From assembly GCA_023213395.1 (NCBI GenBank), contig CM041465.1:115017741-115081740 (forward strand): a DNA stretch of 64,000 nucleotides, in the 5' to 3' direction. Below the pieces are notes generated by a model. The model saw nothing but the letters and a program-made list of their open reading frames with translations. It did no database searches and was not told the DNA's origin. Made by a program: the position numbers and the translations under genes. Shown in pieces: positions 42,081 through 53,450 of the stretch (the first letter of the stretch is position 1; every line of letters begins with the position of its first letter). This stretch comes from Cycas panzhihuaensis (lineage: Eukaryota; Cycadophyta).

Positions 42081-43250
42081 TTAGGAGAGGAAAATTTTTC
42101 CATTCTTTTGTGTTGCTTTAATTCCCAAATAATATTTCATCAAACTGAGGTCAGATAATTCAAACATTTTGCTAAGGTCCTTTTTCAACTGGTTTATTGC
42201 CTGTTCACTATTACCCGTTACTAACATGTCATCCACAAAGATTATGAGATAAGTGACTTTATCTTTATGGCGCATGACGAACAATGTTGCATCAATATCT
42301 TGATAGTCACAAACCTTGTATCCAAGTTACCTCATCCTTTCAGACAACTTGGTAAACTAAGCGTGAGGGGCTTGTTTAAGGCCATACAAGGACTTTTTGA
42401 GCTTGCAAACCTTATGCTCTTAAACTTTGATCTCATATCCTTGTGGCTGAGCCATGTAAATTTCTTCTTCAAGATCTCCATTGAGAAACACAGTCTTAAT
42501 ATTAAGTTGGTAGATTTTCCAACTTTATTGAGCAACCAAGGCCATAAGAGTTCTAATTGTAGGCCACTTGATTATAGGTGTAAAGACTTCAGTGTAGTCG
42601 ATGCATTCCCTTTGTGTAAATCCTTTAGCTACCAACCTCACCTTGTGTTTTTTAAGGGTGCCATCTGATCTATATTTGTTTTTGAACACCCATTTATTTT
42701 GAACTACCTTTCTGCCAAGTGGTAGATCAATGAGCTCCCATGTACCATTCTTGATAAGAGATTTGTACTCTTAGTTCATGGCGTTTCTCCAAGCTGCATG
42801 CTTTACAGCTTCTTGGTACGTTAAGGGCTCTTCATTAAGAGTAAGGTGCAATTCTGCTGGTTCAAGCTTAGTATATAACGATTCCTACATCCTTACTGTA
42901 TGGGCACTTCGAGTGCTAGTTTTGCCCACTTCATCTGGTCGTATGTCCTTATTGAGCTGGTGGGCTTCTCAAGATCCTCGAGTTGGGAATAATGTCCTCA
43001 TTTCCCCAACTTCTTAGTTCTCATCATGCTCATTAAAATGATTATTTTGTGAGGAGGATGTTGATGTGCCTGAGGAAGATGGTCCTTCTAGCACTGTTTT
43101 ACCTTTGTCAACTGAAGGTGGAGAGGATGGTTCTTCTATAATGGCTTTGCCTTTGTCAACTCTATTATCTTCAAAAGATGGTGTTGGATGTGCACTCATT
43201 TGTTTAGAGTCACAACTTGTATCCTCCAAGGCTCTATTGTCAACTTCCAA
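42081..43250 (-). pseudogene. pol (RT): Copia reverse transcriptase (minus-strand element)
   Basis: 'YLIIFVDDMLVTGN' keeps an FVDD catalytic box, followed by 'MFELSDLSLMKYYLGI'. Further upstream 'CMALNKPL' covers the 'YGLKQAPR' region and 42,580-42,780 covers 'KWVFK' and 'WKxAM'. The Ser/Pro-rich linker between integrase and RT ('SSPPSVDKGKTV', 43,014-43,253) precedes it. Confidence 0.82.
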
Positions 43251-43253
43251 CAT

Positions 43254-44930
43254 TTAGAGTAATTTATGTCTATCCCCCCCTCCAAATTTTAGAATCTGAA
43301 CATCATACTTGATAACATTATTGTAGTGGCATGAGAGTACTATGGAGTCTAATTTAAGCAACTGATCCTCTATCTCTGCAAAAAACGATATCTCTGGTAA
43401 TGATGATTTTTCATTGTGAAGGTATGAAGACCTTATACCCTTTCTTATCCACAGGGTATCCAACAAAGATGCCTTTAAGTGCCCTTGGTTGGAGTTTATT
43501 TCTATCTGTAGAATATGGGCAAGCATGTAGAGCTAAAAATTCTAAAGTAGTGAACAATGGAGGCTTATTCTGACCACTTTTCATTAGGTGATTGTACTTC
43601 CTTTGATGGGCTAACAACATTAATGCAATAAACAGCTGTCCAAATTGCTTCAGCCCATAGATAGGCAGGTACATTTTTATATATTAACATAGCACGAGCC
43701 ATATTCATGATTATCCTGTTCACGTACTCGGTAACTCCATTTTACTATGGGGTACCTGCTACTGTTGTTTGATGCTTGATGCCATTGTCTCGAAGGTAGC
43801 TTTCAAACTCACGTGAGGTATATTCGCCACCATTATCAGTTTGAAGATATTTGAGTTGATAACTTGACTCTTTTTTAATGAGGGCTTTGAATTCCTTAAA
43901 TATATTGAATGCTTCATCTTTTGTGTATAGAAAAGCTACCCATACGTTTCTAGTAAAATCATCAATGAAAGAGATATAATATAGCTTGCCCTTCAGTGAA
44001 GGAATGGGCATTGGCCTGCACAAATCAGAGTGTACTAATTGTAATAGATGGATTGATTTCCACTGACTTTTAGGAAAGGGTTGTCGATGAGATTTGGCAA
44101 TGATACAAGCTTCACATTTAAAGGGCTTAGAGGAAAACATTGAAAGGTTTAGAAGAGTATTAGAAAGATCTCTAAGTCTATCAATGTGAATATGGCCCAT
44201 ACGAGGATGCCAAAGAGCTTCTGGTGACAACATTGGATGGGTCAAGATGGAATTAAATGTAAATTCTTCATCAGCACAAGGGCTTTGGGCACAATGGGTT
44301 TCAGAAGATGGAGAACCATTCAATCGAAAGAGTTTGCCAGAGAGATGTCCAGTCAAAACCACCTGATTAGTTAGAGGGTGAATGACCTTATAAGTCTAGT
44401 CATTTGCGGTTACATTTAGATCAAATCCATGAGAAACAAGTGTGGATAAAGAGAGTGGGTTTTGTTTGAGATTGGGTATGTATAAGACATCAAGCAATGT
44501 AAAATCTTCTAAGCCTGGGAGTTTCAGGCGAATGTTGCTAATTCCTTCAATAGGTTGTTATGATTTATCAGCCATGTGAACAACTCCATGAACATTTGAG
44601 TTAAATGTTTGATATAGACTGCGATTGCATATCATATGTTGAGTTGCTCCTGTGTCCATGATCCACTGTCCATCGATTGAAGCCACACTATTGGCAATTC
44701 CAATAGGGCTTAGCATTAGTGAAGGGAATTCACAAGTGATATATCTACACTGAGCTTCAAAGTATCTCTTTGGTTAGTCAATGGCATTTGATGCTGAAGA
44801 TCCCTCAATTCTTTGAATGTGTGCTTGTACAAAACCTGCACCACTAAAGGATTCTTCATAAGTTTCTTCAACATTGTGAGCTCCACATTTTGGTTGGAAC
44901 TTGGTCAACTTATAAGTAGTAGTTCTCTAA
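43254..44930 (-). pseudogene. pol (IN): Copia integrase and protease (minus-strand element)
   Basis: 44,362-43,745 is open: 'ALWHPRMGHIHIDRL' and 'CEACIIAKSHRQPFP' form the GAG-pre HHCC site; Asp in 'VHSDLCRPM', Asp in 'LQTDNGGEY', and after two stops the Glu is still encoded near 'VTEYVNRI', so the D-D-E triad survives in sequence. 'GIFVGYPVDKKGYKVF' (43,411-43,674) is the C-terminal side. The pieces lie in different frames. The protease upstream (44,400-44,850) is too decayed to give the active site with certainty. Confidence 0.83.
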
Positions 44931-45860
44931 TCTTTTGCTAAGTATCCTTTATGGTTACACCGATCACACATAATAGTTTGATTACCAGTCCCTGAAGAAG
45001 TACTGGTTTGACCTGACTATCTTGCTCTTTGTTGAGGTGGCCCTTGGCCTTGAAACTGTCAAGGTTGTGATTGAGGGTTTGATTGACCTTGTGGATGATT
45101 TGCCATATTTCTTCCTCTTCCTCTTGCTCGGTTATTTCCTCTGCTATGAGAGGGACCTTGATTTTTTGTGTAGCAAACTTCTTCTTCTACCTCAAAGGCT
45201 ATATCTGGAAGAGAGTTAGAGGCTACAAAGTTTGTATCAAAGGTCTTGTCAAATTCTATGAACTTCTCAGTAAGTTCTTCGAAGTTGAGTGTCTTCAATG
45301 TTCCACTAGATTGAAGACTTCAAAGCAAGTTTTTATAATCACGGACATGTAAACATAACTGGATCAAAAATGCCCAAGTGATGCATTGGGTCTTAAAGTC
45401 TTTATCAATTGCCTGTTTGATTGGTTGAAGGAGATTTATTATCTCATGAGCTCGTCCCTTATGTATTTTTAATTTGTTCATTTTTAAAACAAGATGAACA
45501 AATTCTAAATTTAACTTTGTATCAAAGTTCTTTCTAAGAACTTCTAGGACCTTCCAGGCTGTATCATGTTCCTCTTCGTTTATCAAGTTATGCAAGGAGT
45601 GATCAATGACTAACACAATTCTTGCATGAATCTTTTCATCATATATCTCCCATTATAGTTTATTGCTGACATCAGGGGAGTTGGGCGTATCCACGTGAAG
45701 CAGCTGCTGTAGCCATTGCTGGTGTGCTAGGTGTAGGCTGAAAGTGGGCTCTCCAAAGGCCTTCATACTTTGTAGCATTTTTAATTCTAGTGTACCATAT
45801 ATCCTAATTTTCTTTGCCTTTTAATATGCAGTTAACATTTTACTTGAATTGAGATGACAT
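44931..45860 (-). pseudogene. gag: Copia Gag (minus-strand element)
   Basis: ATG at 45,860 begins 'MSSQ'. The UBN2 capsid-like domain is readable as 'DTAWKVLEVLRKNFDT', 'LVLKMNKLKIHKG', 'INLLQPIKQAI' and 'LRVRDYKNLL'-like helices (45,320-45,616), then 'LNFEELTEKFIEFD' and an Arg/Gly/Asn-rich stretch. The zinc knuckle near 44,935-44,975 reads C-x2-C-x4-Y (CDRCNHKGY) with Tyr for His and the last Cys lost. One frameshift occurs around 45,660. Confidence 0.8.
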
Positions 45861-47835
45861 GGTGATGATGAAGAAGTAGAAGAGATGATAGAAGTATGTG
45901 CCACTGACACGTGTGGCTAGTACACCTGGCGCAGCAGGGATGTAGAAATGATTATTATGATGAGAAGCAAGTAATGATTAACTATTTTTCAACAATTATA
46001 TAAAAAATGAATATAAGAAATGATGTAAGAATGAGGCCTAATGTAGAGCTGGTAAAGAGTGGTGATGTGTCATGCCACTAACCTCTCACTTATGTCCAAA
46101 TGTAGGTGAGGTTTTGATGGCTAAGGCTTCTAGTATACGATTAGGGCCTTCACCTGCGATACCCGTACCTATGCTTAGTGATGAAATCCAAGTCACAGTG
46201 GAGCCTAGGTACTTCCAATCCTCACCCAGTTCACCAATAAGCAGCTTTATACCTCCTCCGAAGAGTCAAACGGTACTGCGTATCCCACGTCTATGATAGA
46301 TATTAGACTGGGTTAATTTTAATCTTGCATTAAGGTTTTCAGTTTTCTCAGGTGGTTATCAGGATTATCCCTGATTGGAGGCCGTAGGTATGGCTAACCT
46401 GTCCCTCCACCACTATTCTGGTTAAGACTAAACCCAGTATGAAACTCACACCTCCCTTAGGGCCTGGACTTTAGCCAACTTTGGTCTATTTCAACCAAGG
46501 TGAGTGTGCACACAAGTCAAGAACTGATAGTGAGATTCCTTTTAGGAATAGTGTAAGATGTTTCCATATAACTGAAAACTGAAATAGAAACTTGCCAAAT
46601 GTGCTTGCTTGTTTTTCATGCTTGCTTTATTGTTTCTGTTGTTTTTGCGATGCTTTGTTGTTGTCGCTACTTTTATGATGCTTTATTGTTGTTGTTGCTT
46701 TTGTGATGCTTTATGCTATGTGTGTAAATAGAAAAGCATGCTAGATTTAGCAGGTGAACCAGATGTTGCTTTTGATCTAAGGTTTCCCTTGCTTTAATAT
46801 AATGTTTCCAAATATGATTTTGGAAGTTTTAATATAAAATCTATAATGGGCTAAAAAGCGGATCAACTTGCCACTAAAATGATGATTTTTCTAAATCTAT
46901 ATGCATGCTATTTTACCTTATTTTATGATTTTTTTACAAAATTTATAAATAATGATAAATGGGCAATTTTTAGAAATTACAAATATGAAGGCCTAAATGA
47001 TGAAATCTGAATTTATGACAGAAGGAAAAAGTGTTCATAATGTCCTTTCTGATTGATTTGTGAGTTTAGATTTTAGAAAAGCCACAAAAACTTTTCTACC
47101 CAAAAAAGTGCCAAAGCAAAAAGCATGCCAGATCAACTGTCTCAGAATATGGACTTCAATATGTCAAAAGTTACATTTTGACATGTACATTAACTTTTCC
47201 TTATGCACCATCTACAAAATCTGCTAAAACATTACCTGAAATGCCCTTACAAGGTCCTTTATGGGGTTGAGTAGGCAAAATCAGCAACTGTAAGAAAATT
47301 GCATAGATCTCACTAACAGGTGGATGAAATTTGATGATATTTGTCTTAAAATGATCTTAATACATAAATGTAACAGATCCCTTAATAAAACTTTCATATC
47401 TTTAGCATATAATGGAAGGATTTTAATAGGAAAAATGCTTTAAATCACTGATCCACAAAATTTACCCTTTTTATCATAGCCAAAACTCACTATTTCAGGC
47501 TGAATCTAAAGTTTCTCCAAAAGACAAAAATGATCCTCTAGTGAAGGCGACCTTGCATGCCAAGTTTCATCAAATTCTGAGATGGTTTAATTTCTATGAA
47601 AATTTGGGCCTTTAATGCTCCCGGGACTGTTCCGGTAGCTGAACGGCTTCAAAAACCTATATTCTTCACCTCTGAATTTTTGCACATATGTATAAAGTAA
47701 CAACATACAAAATACTATAATTTTATACTCTCAAAATATTAAAAAAAATGAATGCACTCTCAATACTTCACATTGAAGGTGAAGGAGAGGCAAAATGACT
47801 CCATGCAAGTGGAAGAGTGAATAGATCCCCTTCTA
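45861..47835 (-). other. Long untranslated leader between PBS and gag (about 2 kb)
   Basis: No supported ORF. 46,080-46,510 is GC-richer, the rest AT-rich; 46,590-46,730 has a loose tandem repeat of TTGTTGTTTTTGTGATGCTTTA-like units. A leader this long is unusual for Copia elements outside a few lineages; an internal insertion has not been excluded. Confidence 0.5.
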
Positions 47836-47847
47836 GCTCTGATACCA
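47836..47847 (-). other. Primer binding site, initiator Met-tRNA type
   Basis: TGGTATCAGAGC on the minus strand, two bases inside the 5' LTR. Confidence 0.95.
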
Positions 47848-47849
47848 CA

Positions 47850-48162
47850 TGAAGGAAGGATGGATCTAGGAGATAAATCACTTACATGCACACAATGGTA
47901 ATGGAGAATAAAAAAAGAAGATGAAACAAGACATGAGAGCAAGCTTAGAGGTGAGAATGAATAATGACTCCCTCCTCGAGATTTCTCCTTTTATTATTAA
48001 GGGTGAGCATTAGGGTTGAGATTTTCCTGCCTAATGACATGAACCTGAAATTACATCTAAATGCATATAAAGTACATTTCATTAAGAGAGTAATGCTAAT
48101 AATATATCCTAAGGTCACATAATTAATCTACAAAAATAACCTTGATACATTAACCTCTTTCA
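47850..48162 (-). repeat. 5' LTR of the minus-strand Copia element (313 bp)
   Basis: Direct repeat of 40,542-40,847, starting TGAAGGAAGG and ending TCTTTCA. Confidence 0.9.
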
Positions 48163-49100
48163 TCTTTTTAGTAGGGGAAACATCTCTATTATTACTCTTA
48201 GGTTGAGAAGGTTACTAGGTAGTTTGATGAACAAGTTGATGGTTTTATTAATTTTGAGGTTGTAAACTTCATCTTTTAATGGGATTAGGTTGTAGCTAGA
48301 GATCTTACATTATTCTTTCAAATGAGTGAGAGATAGAAGTGAGAGAATCCATGGTCTCATCGATTGTACTAACTTAAATTTTAGGTTCTTTAGGCTATGT
48401 AGAAGCTTCATATTTCAGGGTTAACTTAGTAAGCTTTTTAACTCCCACTTGGACCTCAATGGACTCCAAGGTGAGGTATTTTACAACTATACTCTCAAAA
48501 GCAGTAGCACCTATGTTGATCACTTCCACATATACCTCAAGATGAAGCACATTAATAAAAATATCTTGCTTTAACTCTTTAAGCAATGTGGCCTTAAAAG
48601 AGGGAAGGAGATCATGGAAGTGCCTAACGAAGTCTCTATTAATCTTGTTAGGACCTTATTTAAGAGAGAGGAAGGATTTATCCTTACTCTCAAAGGATCT
48701 AAACACATCAAAATAGTTGACAAAAGTGTCAACTAGTTATTGGAAGGTGTGAATGAATGTAGGGGTTGGCAACAAAACCATTTAGGAGTGTCCCCATATA
48801 GGGAATGAAAAAATAACTTCATCATGATATGTTCATAAGGTAGATAATTAATACATGTCATGGAAAAAGCTTTAACATGATCGATATGGTCTTGTTGAGC
48901 AGTCCCATCAAACCCAGGTACCTTTGAGTAGATGGGGTGGTAAGTTAGTCCTAAGCACCTTGAGGGATAATGAACTACTCTAATAATCCACATATGAATG
49001 CACTACAAGTCAGGCCCATAGGTCCATAAGTCCAGGTGGTGGTTGATGAGGCCATTGGCCTTAAGTAGCACCATAGGAAGAGACCCCTAATGGTAGACTT
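48163..49100 (-). pseudogene. gag: Ancient Tat Gag capsid domain
   Basis: 'VPGFDGTAQQDHIDHVKAFSMTCINYLPYEHIMMKLFFHSLYGDTPKWFC' (48,733-48,993) and 'LKELKQDIFINVLHLEVYVEVINIGATAFESIVVKYLTLESIEVQ' (48,395-48,586) match the younger Gag at 6,740-6,910 and 7,090-7,230 residue by residue. The part between is broken by stops. Unlike most ancient pieces, two segments remain open for 60-86 codons. Confidence 0.82.
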
Positions 49101-50505
49101 AATATGGCTAAAAGGGTTGGGGTATTGCCTCTATTGGAGGTGGGTTGGTTATATGGGGCATGCTCCCTCTATGCTTAAGATTCCCATAGAGGTATGTGTA
49201 GGCAAAAGGGGTTTGAACTACTTAAGTAAGCATTTACCACATATTAATAATGGTTTAGGCTTAGTGGGGTATCCCCTTGCATGGGAGTTCCTTAAGGGAA
49301 AATCATGTTTAAGGACAAGGGAGAAGGATTAACAGGAGGATGTAAGAGTGGGTCTTGACCATATAAGCCCCTAAATTAGGGGAATATCCCATATGAGTGG
49401 ATTAGATCTATATTATACGTAAGATATGGTTAAGGCCTAATGGGCCTCCACTGTTAAAGTTTGCAACTAAGTCAGACATATAGGGTCAGGGTAGGCCTTA
49501 TCACAATCTATATAGATTATGGGATAAGACCCATTATGCCCCTAATAATGGATGATTGGGGTGTGGAATGAGGTAGAATGTTGGCATTCATACAAACCTC
49601 GAAAGGTTAGGCAATAGATAAATAAAGTATTAAATCTAGTAGGACATGTGTGATAAAACATAAAGGTAAGATTAATCTTGCATTGGTCAAGGCAGGAGTT
49701 GACATGGAAACCTTAGGTTGAGTGGGCAACAAAGTAGCTTGCATGACCATCCCCTAATAGGTTTGAGATATAAGTGGAGGTAAACTTGGATCTGCACTTA
49801 TGGCATTAAACATACAAGTGGTCTAAGTGGGTTTAGAAGAAGAAGTTATTAAACTAGAATAGAGCCTATGAAAGCATGCCTTTAATAAAATTAGGATCTT
49901 GTAAGACTACTTTAAGGTGTAAATGGGTTAGGGATCTAACATAGTGATGTGTGATAGATATTGTTAGGAAGAGTGAGCCAATGGCTAAGGTGAATATATA
50001 ATAGCTTATCCTTTGGTAGTCCTAGTGATATATGTATGGGATCTTATTTAGTTTTGGTAAGCTAGGTCAAGCTCGAGTGGTGAGTAGGACCTATCTGACC
50101 CAATAGGGTTGTATGAACAAAAGGCATAGGTATCCTTAGTTGTTTAGAACCACTAAAGAGTCTAAAGGGTTTGAGTAGTAAGGGGCTTGGTGCTCTAAGG
50201 TTGGTGGGGTTACTCCACCATCAAATTATACTCAATGGACAAGGAGTTAAGGGATGTAAATTGATAAGGATCCAAGGGAGGAAGGCCTCATAATCTCTAA
50301 GAATATCAACACATATGAGGGCATACCCTTAAAAACAAGAAGAAGATCAAATAAAGGGGTGCATTTATCACCCTTTCAAGTAGATAAAATGATAAGCCAT
50401 GCTTTTGAATTCAATGAGGCCTCACCAAGTGGGATACCTTAAAGTGAGAACTAAGTATAGGAGGGAAGGGCTAATGGTATACCACCAACCCCCATAACTG
50501 GCAAG
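49101..50505 (-). pseudogene. Ancient Tat Gag N-terminal region and leader (decayed)
   Basis: Distance from the capsid domain to the PBS (about 1.4 kb) equals that in the younger element (5,353-6,740). The N-terminal proline-rich region is not readable. An open plus-strand frame at 49,090-49,332 is an antisense shadow. Confidence 0.5.
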
Positions 50506-50523
50506 TCCCTAGTATGGTTTCCA
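50506..50523 (-). other. Decayed primer binding site of the ancient element
   Basis: On the plus strand TCCCTAGTATGGTTTCCA; the complement of the younger PBS is TCCCCAGTATGGTCGCCA. The three differences sit at a C-to-T position and at the CG dinucleotide. It marks the start of the ancient internal region, and the LTR should begin at about 50,525 and run right. Confidence 0.65.
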
Positions 50524-51600
50524 AAAAGTGTAACCTATGCAAGGGAGGGATGACCTTGATGAAGGACCCAAGGCAAAGGAGGTCCTATTTCAAGAAGGGA
50601 GAGAACAAACTCTCTCATGGACATCTTGTGCTACTTGGACATGATTGCAAGGGATAAGGTAATAACCTAGGTTAAATAAGGGGGTCACAAGAGGAAATCA
50701 AAACACACGACTATAATGCAACTATATGCTTATTTAATTTCAATACAAATAACACACAACCTAGATTAAATGCATGCCTAAGACCTTGTAGGTTTGGACA
50801 CTTGTAACAAGTGTGACTCCTATGCCCATTTCAGTCTCACTAATAAGCATACCTATGAAATGTAAGTACTTTGTTTTTACTATTTTCTCTTAGTTCCCTG
50901 ATTGAGACTATATGCATAAAGAGAAGGGGAAAGGAGCAAGAAAACTAATGCATGCATAAGCAAATAAAGAAGCAAGCACTCATTATCTTTCCTTAATCTT
51001 TTCCTTTTTTATTTGTTTTTTCTCTTAAGGGAAATAATGGGGAATAAAAGAAGTGTTTCACTCTCCTCATTTCCTTTATCTTTTCTTTCTTTCCTTTTAA
51101 AGTGAAAGTAGGCAACAAAGAAAAAAGGGGTGAGGAAAAAAGGAAAAGCACATTCTTTTCTTTGTTTTATCTCTTTTGGGTAAATAAAGGAAGGGAGAGA
51201 ATAAGTCTTGTTCTTTTCTCCTTTTTATAGAGTAAATGAAGTATACAACAACCTTTTAGACCAAGTTTTACCTTTATCACTTTCATTTCTTTTCTTAAAA
51301 TGAAATAAATAAAATATTAAAAGGAGGAGAAAGAGGTATTCCATAGAATGCACTTACAACCTTAACGAAGAGTCATCCTTTTGTTCAATTCTCCTTTATT
51401 ATGTGACCAACTTAGTGGATGGGTTATTGAATGCTACACAAGAGCACACATAACACATAATAAGAATCTATAGAAAATTTGGTAGCAAATACACCTATGC
51501 TTATGTAGACACATAATAACTTAAGAGGAAGTCATTCAACTCCCTTCTCTAACTAGGCCTCTTTTCCTAGATAAGAGTTGAGTTGTGTGTAAGTTGTTTT
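50524..51600 (-). repeat. Probable LTR remnant of the ancient Tat element
   Basis: Inferred from the adjacent PBS. AT-rich with alternating purine and pyrimidine tracts, no ORF. Weak similarity of its first 20 bases to the reverse complement of the younger LTR end. The remainder may be truncated by the gag remnant that follows. Confidence 0.35.
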
Positions 51601-53020
51601 GTCTCCTCAAGATTACAATAGATTTAAACTCTTTAGATGGTTCAACCTTGTTAGATTTATGGGTAAAAGGTTTTAAAATAGGTTTAATACTAGCTTGAAT
51701 TTTAAAGGTCTCATATGTAAGAACCTTTGTAAGAGTATCTTAGTAAGAAGTAGAGTTTATCTTTAATACTTCAATATGAAGATGTAGCCTAAGAGAATTC
51801 AAGAAAATTTAGTGATAAGATGATTAGGATATTCATATTTTAAGGCAAAGAATAAATCTTGAAATCATTTAATAAATTCATAAAAAGACTCCTAAGGACC
51901 TTATTTAGAAGAAACAAGGGCATTGATATATAAATAATGATTTCCCTATATTGAAATAGGTAACAAATTGATCAACAAGCTATTGGAAGATATATATTGA
52001 GTGAGGAGAAAATTAATAAAACCATTTGAGAACATCTTTAGAAAACACACATGTAAAGAGAACACAAAGTATATTAATGTCATGTTTTCATTGTGAGCAT
52101 GGCAAACAAAAAGCATGAACATAAGTTTATTGGTCTTCTCATTGAGCTTCTTCAAAGTAAGATAATGAAGGAATAAAAAGGGGAAGATAAACAATTTAAA
52201 TATTTGTTATGAGAGGGCCATTCATATAATCCATATAGGACTTATGAATACCTTGAGTGAAAGGGTTTATACTCATGGTAGAATATGACATATTAGGTGT
52301 TATTAGATGAGCTCCATATGGAAAACATCTAAGTGAAGGATTTTGTTGTGGGAAATTAGCTTATGAGACTCTAACACTAAGTCAACTAGGTTGAAGACCT
52401 TGCATAAGAGAAATCAAGAACTAACTAGACTATAAAACTATAAAAGTGAGACCATATTGACTAAACAAACCAACTTGAGATTGGATTTAAGGAATTTGCT
52501 AAGGTTGTGAGCTAGTGAAAGCATATGAAGGTGTTTGAAAGCTAGATGCTCTTGTGAGATTTTATAACAAAATATGATAAGTTATAAAAAGTTAAAACAA
52601 AGAGCCTAAAGTAAGCTAAGAGGATAAACTTGTTTGAAAAGTGGGATTATTTAATGATGATAACACTTATTGAAGAAGTGGATCATAATTAACTTAATTG
52701 CATAGTTGATATTAATTTAAATATGAGGTTCTTAATTTAATAAAGTAACAATAGCTTGAGCTAAATCAGTGGATGGAATAGTAGAAACTCATGGTAGATC
52801 TTGTTGAATAAGAAGTTATGAAATTATGTAAGAAACAATCTATACAAGAGGCTACACATATTAACTAGAGCTAATTTGATATCATGACAAGGGGGGGTGG
52901 TAAGCATGAGTAGGTTGTCGCTCACTTGTACTAGATTGACGAGGTTGAACTCCTTGCATAAAAGGGTTCAAACCTAAATTAGATGTGGGTATCCTTATTG
53001 GATTTAATTCCACAGGGTTA
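51600..53020 (-). pseudogene. gag: Second Tat-like gag remnant without pol
   Basis: 51,740-52,150 aligns as DNA with the ancient gag at 48,600-48,840: 'TTGATCAACAAGCTATTGG', 'AAACCATTTGAGAACATC' and the following segment correspond to 'AACTAGTTATTGG', 'AAACCATTTAGGAGTGTC' at the same spacing. 52,240-53,020 fits the Gag N-terminal side. No protease or pol follows toward the left, where the probable LTR lies. It could be a truncated element or a gag-only non-autonomous relative. Confidence 0.5.
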
Positions 53021-53441
53021 TGTGAAATAACATTATGAAATGAGATAGTTTGTAAAGATACTTTAGAACTGATGAAAATAATAGGATCATAATATTATAT
53101 TATATGCAAGATAAACACAAAGTAATTAAGATATTATGTCCAAATTGGTTGACACCTACAATATTCTTTTACTAGAGTTTTAAATCTTACCAACAAGACA
53201 ATGTATAATGGTAAGGACACAACCTGGATTTATAGGGGTGTGATATCACTCCTGCTTTCACATGATTGGCCAACATAAGAGGTAAAAGTGATTAGCCCAT
53301 TACATAGTAAAGAGGTAAAAGTGATTAGCCCATTATATAGTAAAGAGGTAAAGATACCCTCAAATAGACATACAACATCAAGTTACAACTTAATTTCATT
53401 AATCACATAATATTACATAAAGGTGTCATTATATTTTAACA
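53021..53441 (-). repeat. 3' LTR remnant of the third Copia element
   Basis: On the minus strand a PPT-like AATGGAGGA (53,442-53,450) is followed by TGTTAAAATATAATG, a typical LTR start. A TATAAATCC element lies at about 53,226-53,234. The second LTR was not found, so the far end is approximate. Confidence 0.5.
53279..53344. repeat. 33-bp tandem duplication inside the LTR remnant
   Basis: Two copies of GAGGTAAAAGTGATTAGCCC + ATTA(C/T)ATAGTAAA lie head to tail, one base different, with a third copy starting (GAGGTAAAG). They lie upstream of the TATA-like element in the LTR's own orientation, where enhancer repeats are common. Confidence 0.85.
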
Positions 53442-53450
53442 TCCTCCATT

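Larger units (their letters stand above)
40542..48162 (-). mobile_element. Copia element with short LTRs, minus strand (7.6 kb)
   Basis: LTRs of 306 and 313 bp (40,542-40,847 and 47,850-48,162) start TGAA(A/G)GAAGG and end TCTTT(T/C)A, giving the short inverted ends TGAAAGA/TCTTTCA. PBS of the initiator Met type is next to the right LTR and a G-rich PPT next to the left one. Minus-strand coding order is gag, integrase, RT, RNase H, as in Ty1/copia. Flanking TCTTC (40,537-40,541) and TCTTT (48,163-48,167) are a likely target duplication with one C/T change. It interrupts the gag-protease part of the ancient Tat element. Coding parts carry stops and frameshifts. Confidence 0.9.
1410..50523 (-). 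mobile_element. Ancient Tat-type Ty3/gypsy element, split by later insertions
   Basis: Pieces homologous to the younger element at 2,643-19,457 occur on the minus strand in collinear order: RNase H 1,410-1,676; integrase C-terminus 21,450-21,905; integrase core and zinc region 34,260-34,900; RT C-terminal end 35,560-35,690; RT 38,044-38,400 and on to about 38,900; protease/gag 39,000-40,541; gag 48,163-49,100; PBS 50,506-50,523. The opposite-strand PMD gene sits in the expected place (2,106-2,260 and 19,770-20,700). Junction logic supports one element: the integrase reading stops at the Copia insertion (about 21,925) and resumes at 34,260, and RT resumes across the insert at 35,694-38,043. 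Its LTRs are not cleanly recognisable; one should begin at about 50,524 going right, the other lies left of 1,400 or is lost. Confidence 0.7.

Noticed and set aside
43066-43257. Plus-strand Ser-rich frame
   Set aside because: Complement of the Ser/Pro-rich linker of the minus-strand Copia pol.
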